64,000 bases of DNA from Blepharisma stoltei (GCA_914767885.1 CAJZBQ010000011.1:310001-374000); one strand, 5' to 3'; counted from the stretch's first letter, positions 10,623 to 21,832 are shown. Notes: a model not told the origin generated them from the sequence alone. Translations and numbers: made by a program.

Positions 10623-11117
10623 TTAAAATAAGTCTTCTTCAGACGAAAGATTTTCCATGTTTTTGTCTAATTCGTCATAATTGTATTGGTGGCGGTCTTC
10701 ATAATATCCTTCTTCTAAATCTTCTTCTCCTTCTTCCCCTTCTTCCCCTTCTTCATCATTTCTGGGGCTGTAAAGGTCCATGTCGTCAATAAATTTATTA
10801 TAATGTTGCAAATCTGAAGGTCCATCCTTCATTTTCGGTTTAAATCCTTCCATTTTTCCAAAACGAAGCTGGTTTGATTTCGATTGTTTGCTTTTCAGGG
10901 TGTCTAATAATCTACTGATTTGAGTTGGTTTGATTCTTTCAAAATATTCAGGATGAGTGTTTAGTAAAGCTTCTACTAAAGTTTGAGTGCTTTCTTGAAG
11001 ATCTTCTAAGGCAAATTGAAACTCTCTGATGTATGAATTTTTGTTGCGCTTGTAGACTATAGCAATTTTAGGAGGGTTGAATTTCACCGCGATTTCTTGA
11101 GGAATTATTTCAGTCAT
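10623..11117 (-). CDS. CEP19-like centrosomal/ciliary protein
   Basis: 164 residues with no interruption. The N-terminus has NPPKIAIVYKR and a following helical region (LLNTHPEYFERIKPTQISRL), the arrangement of CEP19, a small basal-body protein that recruits RABL2 and IFT particles. The C-terminus is highly acidic with GEEGEEGEED-type runs. Assignment rests on this pattern and on length, so it is moderate. It lies in the same orientation as the MAK-type kinase and divergent from the E2 gene only 69 bp away. Confidence 0.6.
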   Translation of the reverse strand: MTEIIPQEIAVKFNPPKIAIVYKRNKNSYIREFQFALEDLQESTQTLVEALLNTHPEYFERIKPTQISRLLDTLKSKQSKSNQLRFGKMEGFKPKMKDGPSDLQHYNKFIDDMDLYSPRNDEEGEEGEEGEEDLEEGYYEDRHQYNYDELDKNMENLSSEEDLF

Positions 11118-11186
11118 TTTTTTGTAATTTTCAAATATGGTTTGATTTGAAAGACTACAAAATTATCTCTGCGATGGAATAAAAAT

Positions 11187-14100
11187 ATGTCAATAAGAAT
11201 TATTAAAGAAATTGCCTTATGTAAAAAAGAATTTACTGAATTAGGAATCAGTTTTTGACGAATGAGAGAGAGAGATTATTTTACTAATGATATTTCTATT
11301 CTTGGAATTGCTGAAAGATGACTGAAAACTTCCTTATATATTCAAGGATTTATCTGAATTGGAAATAATGGGGCCAATTGCTGGCAACAGAGGATCAGGC
11401 GGAACTGGGTTACTAATACATGAAACATTTGCAAATCTAATAACATCAATTGAAACTAACAATCATAGAATAACAGCAACATTAATTGAAGATTACTTAA
11501 TAATAGTAGCCTATGCCCCAGTAGTAGCAAATCACCAAAGTAAGAAATTAATAGATGACTATATTGACTTTATCATAGAAGTTCAAGAAATTATTCAAAA
11601 AAATCAAAAGGATAGACGTCAAATAGTACTATTGGGTGATTTTAATGCACATCTAAAAGGATATTTATCTGAAATCGATGATCTAACAGGAGAGATATTT
11701 TCTAAAATTTATAAAAGATTCTCATCTATACATTCTCAATGATATGCAAATATCAACTTTTTAGAGGTCATAATACACACACAATTATTGATTACATTTC
11801 TCTCAAACTCAACATCAGAAATTATTTATATAGAAGTCCCTCAATTAAATACTAACCATATTTTACTCCTATCACGCATTTCGATAATTATATCATTAGG
11901 AACTCAAAAAACATTATTCCATGATATAAAACTAGAAGGAGATGAACATGAAGCCTTTAAAAGCAGACTCTTCCTTAAATTCAAAGAAAAAGGTATTTTT
12001 CATAACAAATAACCCTTCTCAAATCTATACCGAAATAAAGACTATCTTAGATGAAGAATCAATTATTCTAAAAAACTAAATTACAGCCTGATCATTTTAA
12101 AACTCCAGAAATGAAAATTTTAAGGAAAAGAATTAACAAACTCAAAGAATGAATCAAATTTTGCTATTCTCAGAAAAATAATGAATTTATTGAAAGAATA
12201 ACGGAAAGTAAAGAAAATATGTATTGATCAGTTAAAAAGACTAGATAGATATGAAATAATAAGTGAAAATAGATTAAAACAATGCATAAATGATCCCTAT
12301 GGAGCTTGAAACAAAATAAAAAGATTATTGAATAAAAACAAACTGGTCTTACCAATGAATGCATTTGAGATTCAATCTTGAACAAAAGAATTTGAAGATC
12401 AATTTAGGAGTACGATATCTTTTATTCCACAAGCAGGTTGTCTAGAAGATGAACTTTGAAACTCAAAAAAGATTGAGAATATTATTAAATCTTTGCCTAA
12501 CAGAAAAGCTCCTGGACCAGATAATATAACGAATGAAATAATAAAAAAAGGAGGAGATATAATGGTAGAAGCAATAACACATTTTTTAAATACTTGCAGA
12601 AATTTATGGTATACCGGATGTTGCAAATGAAGCTAAGACTATTCTTATATATAAAGGTAAAGGAAATCATAAAGAATTGAAGAATCACAGACCTATAACA
12701 TTAATGAACAGTTTTATGAAGATTCTTGACAAGGCTGAACTAAGAAAAATTGAAAACAACGTTAAGATCTCAGATAGACAACATGGGTTTAGAAAAGGAA
12801 AAATCATGCATAGCACAAAGTTTCTTACTGAAAAATACCTTAGAATATCGAAAATATTATAATAAAGGGAAAAAGAGTGATTCATATATACTTTTTATAG
12901 ATTTTTCGAAAGCATATGATTCTGTGGATAGAACTAAACTCATGGAAAAGATAAAAAGTAAGAGAGTCACAGATGATAGTTGAAAATCAATCTCTCCCAG
13001 ATGATTAAAGGAGAAAAGACTACCTTAATAATCAACGGAAATGAAACATTTAAAATCGATATTACTAAAGGGTTAGACAAGGAAGTGCGATTTCTCCATT
13101 ATTATTTAATATCTATATCGATGATATTGAAAATGTAACAAAAGATATTAGCCTAGAATTAATTGAAAACGAGAATTTATACTCAAAAATAAATTTTCAA
13201 TATGCAGATGATACAGCTTTTATTACAGGAAAATGTGAGGATCTACAGTCAATTCTTAATAATCTTAAAAAATGAACAGAAGAAAATGGTATGGATTTAA
13301 ATATAGGACCTGAAAAAAACGCATTGATGACAATTATTAATAGAAAAACAGAAAAAATACCCTCCAAAAATTACCCAAACTACATTTTAAAAGAACTGAA
13401 ATTCCAATAGTTGATAAATATAAATACTTAGGAATTGTTTTTTAAAGGAAATTTTAAAAATCAACAGGTTTAGATCAATCACAATATGCTTATTTAAAAA
13501 ATAAAGCAATAAGTACATGTAGTTCATTTATACCAGCAACTAGAAAAATGCTAAATATCCCAACTACAACATTAATTAACTGCTATAAAGCAATATTTCT
13601 TCCGAGATGCACATATGGATTGGAAATTTGCTCAAGAAAAAGAAGTAAAACTGCAATTATTTTTATCCAAAGAATGTTCAATAAAATTATTAGAGAATGT
13701 TGCCACGTATACAGCAAAACACCAATAGAGCCTATATTACTTGATTTTAAATATTCCTACAGTCGAACAATATATTGATCAAAAATCATTGATATTTCTA
13801 CAAAAGATATATGAAATGAACTCATATTCTGAAATTTCATTACATTTTCTTAAAAATTTAAAGGACAGAATAACACCAACTCAAGATTTATATGCAAATT
13901 TATTGAGCAAGTATGAATTAAATTTACCATATCGGTACTCTGACAATGAAGTAAATTGAATTAACAAAGACTGAAAGAAAGACGTCAAATTAAAAGTTAA
14001 AAGATACTGGCAAAAAATACATGAAAAAGAAATTGATAAAAAGATTACACTAAAAACGTACAAATTCTTAAGAGAGATTAACCTTAACTCTAAATGTCAA

Positions 14101-14828
14101 CTGCGATTTTGAAATCTAATTAAAAACTTGGTAAGTGAAGCGAGAATTAAAGCAGCATGAAGATACGCAGCAGGACCTGCACAAACTCTAACAGCCCTAA
14201 GACACTCAAAGAAAAATCAAAATATTAATCAAAATGATATGTGTAATTTATGTAAAACGAAAGAAACAGAGAAACACAGCATAAATATATGTATAAAATA
14301 CAAGAATGAAAGAAGAGATTTTATCAATCATTTAAGAGATATTATTGGAGTAAATTACGAAAGAACCACACCATAATCTATGACTCATAAGTGATGTATC
14401 TCAATTAAAAGAATTAGCAAACCTTCAGGAAGAAATTATGAGAAAAAATTTGACCGAATGAAGAAAATGATTTTCGTAACTGCACAGGAGTTATTTTGGG
14501 CCCAGAAAATTCACCTTATGAAGGAGGAATGTTTTTTATTAAAATTGTATTTCCAGAAGGCTATCCTATGGTTGCTCCAAAAATCACTTTTATGACAAAA
14601 ATCTATAATCCATGCATTGATTCTCATGGTCAAGTTGATCTTTGTGTTCTACATGATCACTGGTCACCTGCTTTAACAACAGGGAAAACTCTGCTTTCTA
14701 TTATGTCTTTATTGACGGATTTTAGCGCAGATGACCCTTTAGTGCCTGATATTGCTCATATATATAAAAGTGATAGGCAAAGGTATGAATCTATAGCAAG
14801 AGAGTGGACAAGATTATACGCATTATAA
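11187..14828 (+). CDS. Ubiquitin-conjugating enzyme E2, interrupted by a LINE
   Basis: 11187-11258 plus 14454-14828 give a 148-residue UBC domain, the size of a minimal E2. The N-terminal helix MSIRIIKEIALCKKEF leads to WPNEENDF, GVILGPENSPYEGG, and VDLCVLHDHWSPAL with the presumed catalytic cysteine in the usual place. Oddly, the conserved HPN motif is replaced by NPC (IYNPCID), and the cysteine there is close to the active site. It could be a diverged active E2, or a variant with reduced activity. The junction codon is TGA (Trp). The gene is useless without removal of the 3.2-kb insert. Confidence 0.85.
11254..14466 (+). mobile_element. Degenerate, 5'-truncated LINE (non-LTR retrotransposon) within the E2 exon
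   Basis: Imperfect direct repeats TTTGACGAATGAGAG (11254-11268) and TTTGACCGAATGAAGA (from 14450) flank it. Inside, on the plus strand and with TGA as Trp, there is an endonuclease piece (ILGIAERW; LLGDFNAHLKG; IIDYISL). A reverse transcriptase follows with APGPDN, FIDFSKAYDSVDR, SPLLFNIYIDD and QYADDTAF. Near the 3' end is a CCHC-like finger (CNLCKTKETEKHSINIC). Several frameshifts and stops (for example near 11755, 12012 and 12860) show decay. The 5' end starts at the beginning of the endonuclease domain. Confidence 0.88.
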
Positions 14829-14944
14829 ATTTTTAGGCTAATTTGCAATTTTCGTAAGCTTGGATAAAGGCCAGCCCTAAATCATTCTTAGGCTACTTAA
14901 TCAATAAATAAATCTCTGCGATGAATTAATAAATAATCCCAATT

Positions 14945-15195
14945 TCCCTTACTCCCCCTCACCTCTTTAAATTGGAACAAAATATCAGTAAAATTCCTAT
15001 TTTTGGGGCATATTAACCCTCTAATAAAATTTTAATTTTTCAATGGAAAATATTATAGGTGAAAATGGTACTTTGTATATAAATAGCTTTAACCTTATTT
15101 AATAGAGAGGGATTTCAATTAGAATGCTATATAAACAGTTTTTCGCATTAAATCGGTTAATTTTTTGAATTAATTCTTTATAAAAATCAATTAAA
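14945..15195. mobile_element. Family-2 MITE remnant
   Basis: Begins TTACTCCCCCTCACC and then TTTAAATTGGAACAAAA, the family-2 terminus, and continues with AT-rich interior including AAATAGCTTT, shared with other family-2 copies (8380s, 63500s). The right terminus is not clear; the next element starts at 15208. Confidence 0.55.
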
Positions 15196-15207
15196 ATGCA
15201 AAAATAT

Positions 15208-15598
15208 TAACTCCCCCCCCCCTCCGTGAGCGAACAAAAAAATTTTGTTCGCTCACGGAGGGGGGTTAATTTTTTTTTTTAAAAAAAATTTATATATAAA
15301 TTTTATAAAAAATATTTTTTCGAAATTTAAAAAAATCCTAATTTGCAAAAATTGGGAAGCAAATATTAATTTAATTTGCAAAATTTATGTTTTAAAACGC
15401 AATTTGTTTAAAAATTAAACAGAATTAGCTCTAGATTTCATTATACTAATTATCACTTATATATCAAAATTTTTTTCCATTAAAAATTTTTTCTATTAAA
15501 AAAATTTTTGTTCACTCACGGAGGGTGGGTTTTTGGTCAAAAAATGGCGATTTTTTCTAATGGTTTTGTTCGCTCACGGAGGGGGGGGGGGGGAGTAA
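15208..15598 (-). mobile_element. Family-1 MITE, intergenic, hairpin end on the left
   Basis: TAA duplication at 15208-15210 and 15596-15598. The left end is a perfect hairpin (CTCCGTGAGCGAACAAAA and its complement, 15211-15268); the right end has two nested copies of the terminus, with a G-run of variable length. The structure is the mirror image of the copy at 1430-1788, so it sits in the opposite orientation. Confidence 0.85.
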
Positions 15599-15637
15599 GT
15601 TTTTTATTTTTATATTTAATTATTTTACGAAAAATAA

Positions 15638-15698
15638 TTAACCCCTTTAAATTGGAACAGAATTTTTTTGTTCCAATTAAAGGGGGGAGGAGGTGTTA
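15638..15698. repeat. Solo family-2 hairpin
   Basis: A palindrome: CCCCTTTAAATTGGAACAG, a T-run, then TTGTTCCAATTAAAGGGG. It corresponds to one hairpin end of a family-2 MITE with no body attached and is flanked by TTAA / GTTAG. It may be a minimal deletion derivative. Confidence 0.65.
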
Positions 15699-15858
15699 GC
15701 AAAGAATTATTTCCCTATTAATTTCTAATATTAGCACTATTTAATAATAATATCAATTTTTATTTTAAAGATTATTAAGCGCTCTATCATCTTTAATAGC
15801 TTCTCTCCTGCTTAATATAAAATATATCTTATATTATAAAGTTATGCACAAATTATAA

Positions 15859-17535
15859 ATGGATCAGAGAAGCAAAAGATATTTTATTATAGTTTTAGCA
15901 TTACTTTCAATTTGGTCTTTTTCTGTGCTCATAGCAGTCTCAACTCTTCCAAGTGAATCTTCTCCCTCATTCAGAGTCGAAGCTATCCCATTCCATGGCG
16001 AGAACTCATTCTCTTACCCTCATCCCGAGCCAAACTCTTATTGTGACGACTGAAAGCTTTCATCTCAAAAAACAGTTTGGGTAGATCGCAGAAATGCCTA
16101 TTCTGCTACCAAAATAGAAAGTTTTGGCTGGGACATGCTTCAATCCAAGAAATCTGGGAATGCTTTGCAATTTGCTTCAATTAGCAAGCCAGAATATCAT
16201 AATACCAGATGGGCCAAAATTTTTTTACAATCAGACCAAGAAAACAATGAAGCACTATTTTTAATCCCAAAAAATGCAAATTTCATATTCACAAGGATGT
16301 ACCACTATAAAAATGCTTTATCTGATAATATACAGACAGCAAGATTAGGAGTAGATTATGCTTGTCCAGGACAAATCCTCAACCATATTCCTGGTGCAAG
16401 TGCATTTTGCAGGAAAGATTTTTTGCAGAGATATTTGCTGGACTACAATAAAAGGCTTCAAAAAGAAGGGTTATCACATTGTTTTAGAGGGTATTTAACA
16501 CCAAAATCATATATTTTGGGAGAGCCAGATCATTGTAATGCATTTATTGATGAGCTAGAAGCTCAGCTAAACAATTATAATAGCTCAAACATGCCTATTG
16601 AGTGGATAACAAAAAGCTCATTAAGGCACAAAGGCTATGGAATCGAACTTATAGATTACAAGAGGGCTCAATATTACTATAACTTATATAGGAAAAACGA
16701 AGAAGAAGATTTAAACTGCAATAGGGTGCTAGATGCTCATAAATCATTAATCGCACAAAAGTATATTTCTAATCCTGCACTTGTAAGCTCTATATAGATT
16801 GAAGGACGAAAATTTGATTTTAGGGTATTTGCAATGGTCATTAATTCTGATCCATTAGTCGCCCTATGGGCGCCTGAAAATGGCCACACAAGACTATCAG
16901 ATCAAGAGTTTGATAAGCTTTCCACAAACTTCACAACACATATTACAGCTAATGTTGCAAACCAAAATCCAGACTCAGTGGATTTTCTCAAGAAATATCG
17001 CTTCAATTTAAGAGAAATTGCAAATTATTATAAAGATCAGTTAAAAGACCACGAAAAATGGCTCACAGATGTCGCATTTCCCCAAGTTAAGCAAATCTTG
17101 ATACATATGCTCAGAGCAACTCAACAAAATTTTTTGATAAAAAGAATTGGATTTTTGGAATTTTATGGGATTGATTTTATATTAGACGACACACTACAAA
17201 ATATTTATTTATTGGAATCAAATAGAAGACCTGACGTCCAAGAAAAAAACCCAGATTTACAGTATAGGGAAGATATGCTTTTACAAGATTTTTCTGCAGT
17301 TGCGGAATATTTTTTGAAAACTGGAGTAAGTTCGATAAATACTGAAGAAATATATAAAAAATTAAAAGCATTCAAGCCTTTAGTTGATGAAACCAGATTT
17401 GATCCATATTTTGGGCTGCTATCTGAAGAATGCAGGGTAACTTTTAAAGAGTTTAATGAAGACTTACCTATAGATCCCATGATAGAGCCGCTGAAGTATT
17501 ATGTTGGAAATTTTAATGCTAAGGCTAAAGTATAA
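15859..17535 (+). CDS. Tubulin-tyrosine-ligase-like (TTLL) protein with an N-terminal membrane anchor
   Basis: Exons 15859-16782 and 16798-17535 give 553 residues after removal of a 15-nt intron. The splice restores NPALIEGRKFDFRVF, the family's (I/L)xGRKFDxRV motif. Other TTL landmarks are NPxK-like SLIAQKYI, and LxxEFYGIDFILDD with the C-terminal LLESNRRPDV carrying the metal-binding E and N. TTLL enzymes add tyrosine, glutamate or glycine to tubulin tails. Unusually, residues 8-29 (YFIIVLALLSIWSFSVLIAV) form a single hydrophobic segment like a signal anchor. That would place the catalytic domain in the lumen or outside unless topology is reversed, so a non-tubulin substrate is possible. 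Confidence 0.82.
16783..16797 (+). other. 15-nt spliceosomal intron in the TTLL gene
   Basis: GTAAGCTCTATATAG contains an in-frame TAG. Removing exactly 15 nt restores the TTL motif. Confidence 0.9.
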
Positions 17536-17592
17536 TTTATTATTATAAACAGTATTAAAAAATTCGCATATATCAAGATTCGTTGTTAATAA

Positions 17593-18062
17593 TTACTGAA
17601 TTCTTCTATTTACTACCTTATTGCAAAGCGAGCAATAAATAGTAGCTTCTTGGAAATTAGAATCACATATAGGAAGTAAGCATAAGCCAAACCAGCAGCC
17701 TACTAACCCCACAAGCAACAAAAAAAAAAATTTTATAAATTAAATAAATTTTACATTTAAAATTTAATACCTTCACTGAGCAAGCAAAAAAATTGGCCTG
17801 ATCACAAAAGTAGTAAACAAATACTTCCACACATATTTCAAGTTATGCAGTTAGGCTGGTATATTTTATTTGGAATATTTTCTTTTAAACAGTAAGGGCA
17901 GCGAATTATATCAGATGTTCCATATATGTAGTTTGGGAATCTAGAATGTGAAGGGGTGCTCATTACACTGTTTTCACTAAATCCATGTGATAGGTCCTCG
18001 TGAGAGTCTGAAAGCAGGCCTGATCTTAAATCTCCCATTTGATCAGGATTTGGAGATATCAT
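17593..18062 (-). CDS. LITAF-domain membrane protein, with a short insertion
   Basis: The N-terminal half is polar. Then CPYCLKENIPN begins a LITAF zinc domain, followed by ITW, a hydrophobic segment (LLLVGLVGCWFGLCLLPIC) and the second pair CSLCNKV. LITAF/SIMPLE proteins are monotopic endosomal membrane proteins in which the two CxxC pairs form one zinc site. The frame is broken between 17718 and 17809. Removing 86 bp between ACAAAA repeats gives 127 residues with near-canonical LITAF spacing. An alternative TA-bounded join (ATA, 17735-17769) is also in frame but leaves about 20 extra residues in the hydrophobic region. Confidence 0.75.
17718..17809. other. Short putative IES in the LITAF gene, boundary uncertain
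   Basis: ACAAAA is at 17718-17723 and 17804-17809. The insert contains an 11-A run and a fragment (TTCACTGAGCAAGCAAAA) that resembles a decayed family-1 MITE end. At least two joins are in frame, so the exact boundary is not determined from sequence. Confidence 0.5.
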
Positions 18063-18204
18063 CTTAAATATAATAAATATTAATTTTGCTCGACAAATAT
18101 GTTTTGATAATTTTATTTTTATTCAAATAAAATAGTTCATTTTTTCTCCTTTAAATAAGATATTTAATACATCAGGGTTAAAAACTTATTAAAACATTGT
18201 TACT

Positions 18205-21200
18205 TTATTGGTATTTTTGCGTAATCGCATTTATTTTTTGCCATGCATCTGAAATTTCCACCTTCTTGATTTCAAAATCAGCTATTTCTTTTTCCAGCTC
18301 TTGTTTTTTAATACTAATAGCCTCATTTTCTGCTTTTAAAGCCTGGAAAGCTTCTTCAACTACTTTTTTGTCTTTTTCAAGCTTGCTAATAGTATTTTTA
18401 ATATAATCATCTTGCTTTTCATTCATTCCCGACTGCTCTCTGACTTTTCTATTAATCATTCTTTCCTTCAATTTAATGCTATATTCAATTTTCTTTACAT
18501 TTTCTTCCCTTTGCTCGATTTTTTCTTTTTCTTCGTCTATTTTAGCCCTCTCTTTTATTAATTGCCCTTTTTGCTCATCAATTTCTCTTTCTTTTTTAGC
18601 GATTTCAAGCATTTTTTCTTTTAGAATCTTTTCTTCTTGCTGTTTAATTTCGATGATTTTTTTAGCAGCTTCTTCTTGTGCTCTAAGGCTGTCAATTTTT
18701 TCATCAAAATGAGTTTCCTCTTTAATGCGTCTTAATTCTTCTTCGAGAAAAGATTTTTGCTCCCACACTCTGTCGCATTCTCTTTTTAAATAACTTTTTT
18801 CTTCTGTTGACCAGTAATCTTGGCTTTTTTGTTGATAGATTGAAGCTATACTTTTAAAAGAAAGATTTGAAGGCTCAGGTAAAGGAGATAAAGAGGAAGA
18901 TGGGCTCATTGATGATATTTGAGACTTTGCTCATCGAATTTGAGACTGATCAGGCTTTGGAGTTTTTGATCGTTGATCTTGAATTTTTTTCTTCTCTTCG
19001 TTTATGATCCATTCCTTTTCGATTTTATTTACTCCTCTCTGTGAGCAAGCAAAACCATTGGAAAAATCCCTATTTGCTGCCCAAAAACCCACCATCTGTA
19101 AACGAACAAAAATTTTTTATGAAAAAATTTTTGATAATTAGTATAAATGAAATCTCTAGCTAGTTCAGTTTAATTTGAAATAAATTGCGCTTTAAAACAT
19201 AAATTTTACAAATTAAATTAATATTTGCTTTCCAATTTTTGCGAATTGGGATTTTTTTAAATTTCAAAAAAAAAATCTATTAAAAAAAATTAAACCCAGT
19301 CCTTGAGCGAACAAATTTTCGCTCACGGATGGGGGGTGAATTAGTGATTTATTTAATCTTTGGGCAGATTTTGAGTTGTCTGAAACCAATTTTTCTGTTT
19401 TTAGCTTAGAGATTTGAGTTCGTATGCTTAATATTGATCTCGTTATTTGGGCTGATAATCTTGTATTATCGCATCTCTCCAGCTCTTTTTCTTTTTTCTT
19501 TAGCTCTAAAACCAAAGCATCTATTTTTTGATCTTCCGAAGTTTTATCTTTCAGAGATATTGGCTTGCACAGTATATTTTCTCCATTTGCATTTTCTTTC
19601 CCAGATTGCATTTTACCTTTCATTACCCTATTGATATATTTTAAGTTCTCTTTCAAGTCACAATATTTAAAATGGCAGTTAGGGATGGGTCCCTAGTCCT
19701 GATCCATCAGGTCGGACCCATAAACCGAGCTCAGTGAGAGAATTCTAACTTCTTGAGAGCTTTGGCTTGAAGAGAAGTGGTCTGTGCTGAGCCTGGGACA
19801 GACTAGAGAAGTCTGAAAGGCTTCATAACTTTAACGGTTCTAGGTTAGGCTAGTCACCTACCGTTGCTCAGAGCTGTCATTATAGCTGAATCTCAAGAAT
19901 GAAGACTTAGAAGGCATTCAATATTCAAGAGAAATTCAATAAACTTAAACTTAAACTTAATTTTTCAAGTCTTCATTTTCTTTCATCAAAATTTTATTTT
20001 CATTTTTACATGTATTATATTTTTTATTCAAAATATACTGTGAGTTTGTTAACTCCCCCTCTCCGTGAGCGAACAAAACCATTGGAAAAATCGCTATTTT
20101 TTGCCCAAAACCCACCCTCCATGAGTGAACGAAAATTTTTATGGCAAAAAAATTTCATATATAAGTGATAACTATTATCATGAAATCTCTAGCTAATTCT
20201 GTTTAATTTTAAACAAATGGCGTTTTTTAAAACACAAATTTTACAAATTAAATTAATATTTGCTTTCCAATTTTTGGAGAAGTGGGATTTTTTAAATTTT
20301 GAAAAACATTTTCTCAAATATATATATAAATTTATTTTAACAAAAATTAACCCCCTCCAAGAGCGAGCAAGGTTTTTTTTTTGTTCGTTCACGGAGGGGG
20401 GAGTAAGTATTCTTTTTCATGTACAAAACTTTTTTCTTTTTCTCGATAAATTTTGATTGTTTCTTGGAGTTCAGCAATTAATGGATTTTCTAAATATGCA
20501 GCGACTTTGCTTACGTTTGATGAATAGGAATCAGCGTCTTTTGAAAGCTGCTCAGTGATTGATTCGTAGCGATCAAAAAATTCTTTAAATGGCTCAACTC
20601 TGTCAGGGCTATATTCATCAGAGTCAGAAACGTCAGATTTAGATTGGTTTTCATAAATCCCATTAAATTCAATTTCATTCATTGATCCTCCAAAGGAGTT
20701 TATAACTACAGTATCATTTAAATTTTTATTATTCCACTCTTCTTGATCTCTTTCTAATGAAAAGTATATAAGATATGACCCTATTTGTATATTGTGAGTT
20801 TTAGGAGAGCTTTCATATGATTCTTTAACTATGCTTTTTAGCTGAGAAATAATTGATTTTAAATCAGTAACAGTCAGATGGGTCGAATTTTCTTCAGCCA
20901 GCTTCAATTTCTTTGCTTTTGCTCTAGATTTTTTCGCAGTTTCCCCCACAATTTTTCTTACCTGAAGCCATAATTTAGATAAACTATTTTCTGAGCCATT
21001 TCCTATTTCTGGAAGTTCGCATCCTAATAAGTTTTCAATATCAGTCCTTATCAAAAATAAATAAGTTTTAAATAAATTTTCTGAGCTATTTCCATTCACT
21101 CTTTTCTGTTCCTCTGCCAGCTCAGCCTTTACTTGCCCTAAATGTTTTTCAAGCTCTTTAATTTTTTCCTCTTCATTGATTTTTTTCATTTCAAGATAAT

Positions 21201-21663
21201 CCAATTCAGCTTGCAAATTGATACATCTACTGCAAGTGCTTTTTTCTTCTCCATCAGAATAATTAAGCAGGTCTTGCAAATCAATTTCTTGATTTTTTAA
21301 ATTTTTATGAAAAAAATCTTTTAAAATATAGCTTCTTAAATCTTCGTTTTCCATTTTCAATAACGAAATTGTTTGAGTCTCAAATTCAGTTTTTTCTTCT
21401 TTTAAAAGGATTTTTAATTTTAAAACGTCATTAGATATCCTTTTAATTGATTCCTCATCAATTTTTCTGTTATACGTCTGTCGTTTGACGAATAAATCTA
21501 AATCTTTACACAAAGTTTTTATTGACTCTTTATCATCAGTTATAGGCTCAACTTCAATAATTTTGTCTTGGGGAGATGGGCTTGCCTTAGGGCTGATGTC
21601 CAAAATGCTGAAATTATGAGCCCTTACCTTCTGAAAAATTGGGGTGCTAGGCGTATTCATCAT
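18205..21663 (-). CDS. Long coiled-coil protein interrupted by three insertions
   Basis: Pieces 21663-20404, 20049-19963, 19650-19341 and 19028-18205 join in one frame to 826 residues. The two MITEs are removed at TAA/TTA repeats and the retroposon at its 9-bp duplication. Joins read KEYLTNSQ, NEDLKENLKYINRV and NKSLNKIEKEW. Nearly the whole protein is heptad-rich, with a short Cys pair (CSRCINLQAELDY) near residue 140. No catalytic domain is recognised. Coiled-coil proteins of this kind are often ciliary or centrosomal, but nothing visible fixes the role. TGA encodes Trp at IRWAKSQ. The start M-M at 21663 is the first in frame. Confidence 0.78.
19029..19343. mobile_element. Family-1 MITE in the coiled-coil gene
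   Basis: TTA at 19029-19031 and 19341-19343. Termini are CTCCTCTCTGTGAGCAAGC and a diverged hairpin with GCGAACAAATTTTCGCTCACGG. Deletion of 312 bp keeps the frame (NKSLNKIEKEW). Confidence 0.85.
19651..19971 (+). mobile_element. SINE-like retroposon, group C, in the coiled-coil gene
   Basis: Flanked by a perfect 9-bp duplication TTTCAAGTC (19651-19659 and 19963-19971). The 5' end reads ATATTTAAAATGGCAG, like the other retroposons here, and the 3' end is a tail of AAACTTAAACTTAAACTTAA. The body is GC-rich (GGTCGGACCCATAAACC). Collapsing the duplication restores the coding frame; a bare-TA join (KNYCDLKEN) is also in frame. Confidence 0.82.
20050..20406. mobile_element. Family-1 MITE in the coiled-coil gene
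   Basis: TAA at 20050-20052 and 20404-20406. The left end is CTCCCCCTCTCCGTGAGCG; the right end is a hairpin with AGCGAGCAA and TTGTTCGTTCACGGAGG. Removal of 354 bp fuses KEYL to TNSQYIL in frame. Confidence 0.88.
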
Positions 21664-21741
21664 TTCAATTCTTAAAAAACTTTATTAATTTATGCCATCA
21701 TTGGAATAAATATTTAAAAATTTTTGAAACAAGAATGAGAG

Positions 21742-21832
21742 TATAGCTTCTTAAATCGTTGTTTTCCATTTTCAATAACTAAATTGTTTTAATCTCAAAT
21801 CCTGCTATTTCTTCTTCTAAAAAGAGATGAAA
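21742..21832 (-). pseudogene. Duplicated fragment of the adjacent coiled-coil gene
   Basis: About 90 bp starting TATAGCTTCTTAAATCG is clearly similar to 21325-21415 inside the coiled-coil gene (for example shared TTTTCCATTTTCAATAAC and GTCTCAAAT-like blocks). It lies upstream of that gene's start codon and in the same orientation. It has scattered substitutions and no open frame of its own, so it is a partial duplicate. The rest of the 21664-22345 spacer shows nothing I recognise. Confidence 0.7.

Noticed and set aside
12170..12885. Several minus-strand frames opposite the LINE
   Set aside because: They are hydrophobic shadows of the reverse-transcriptase coding strand.
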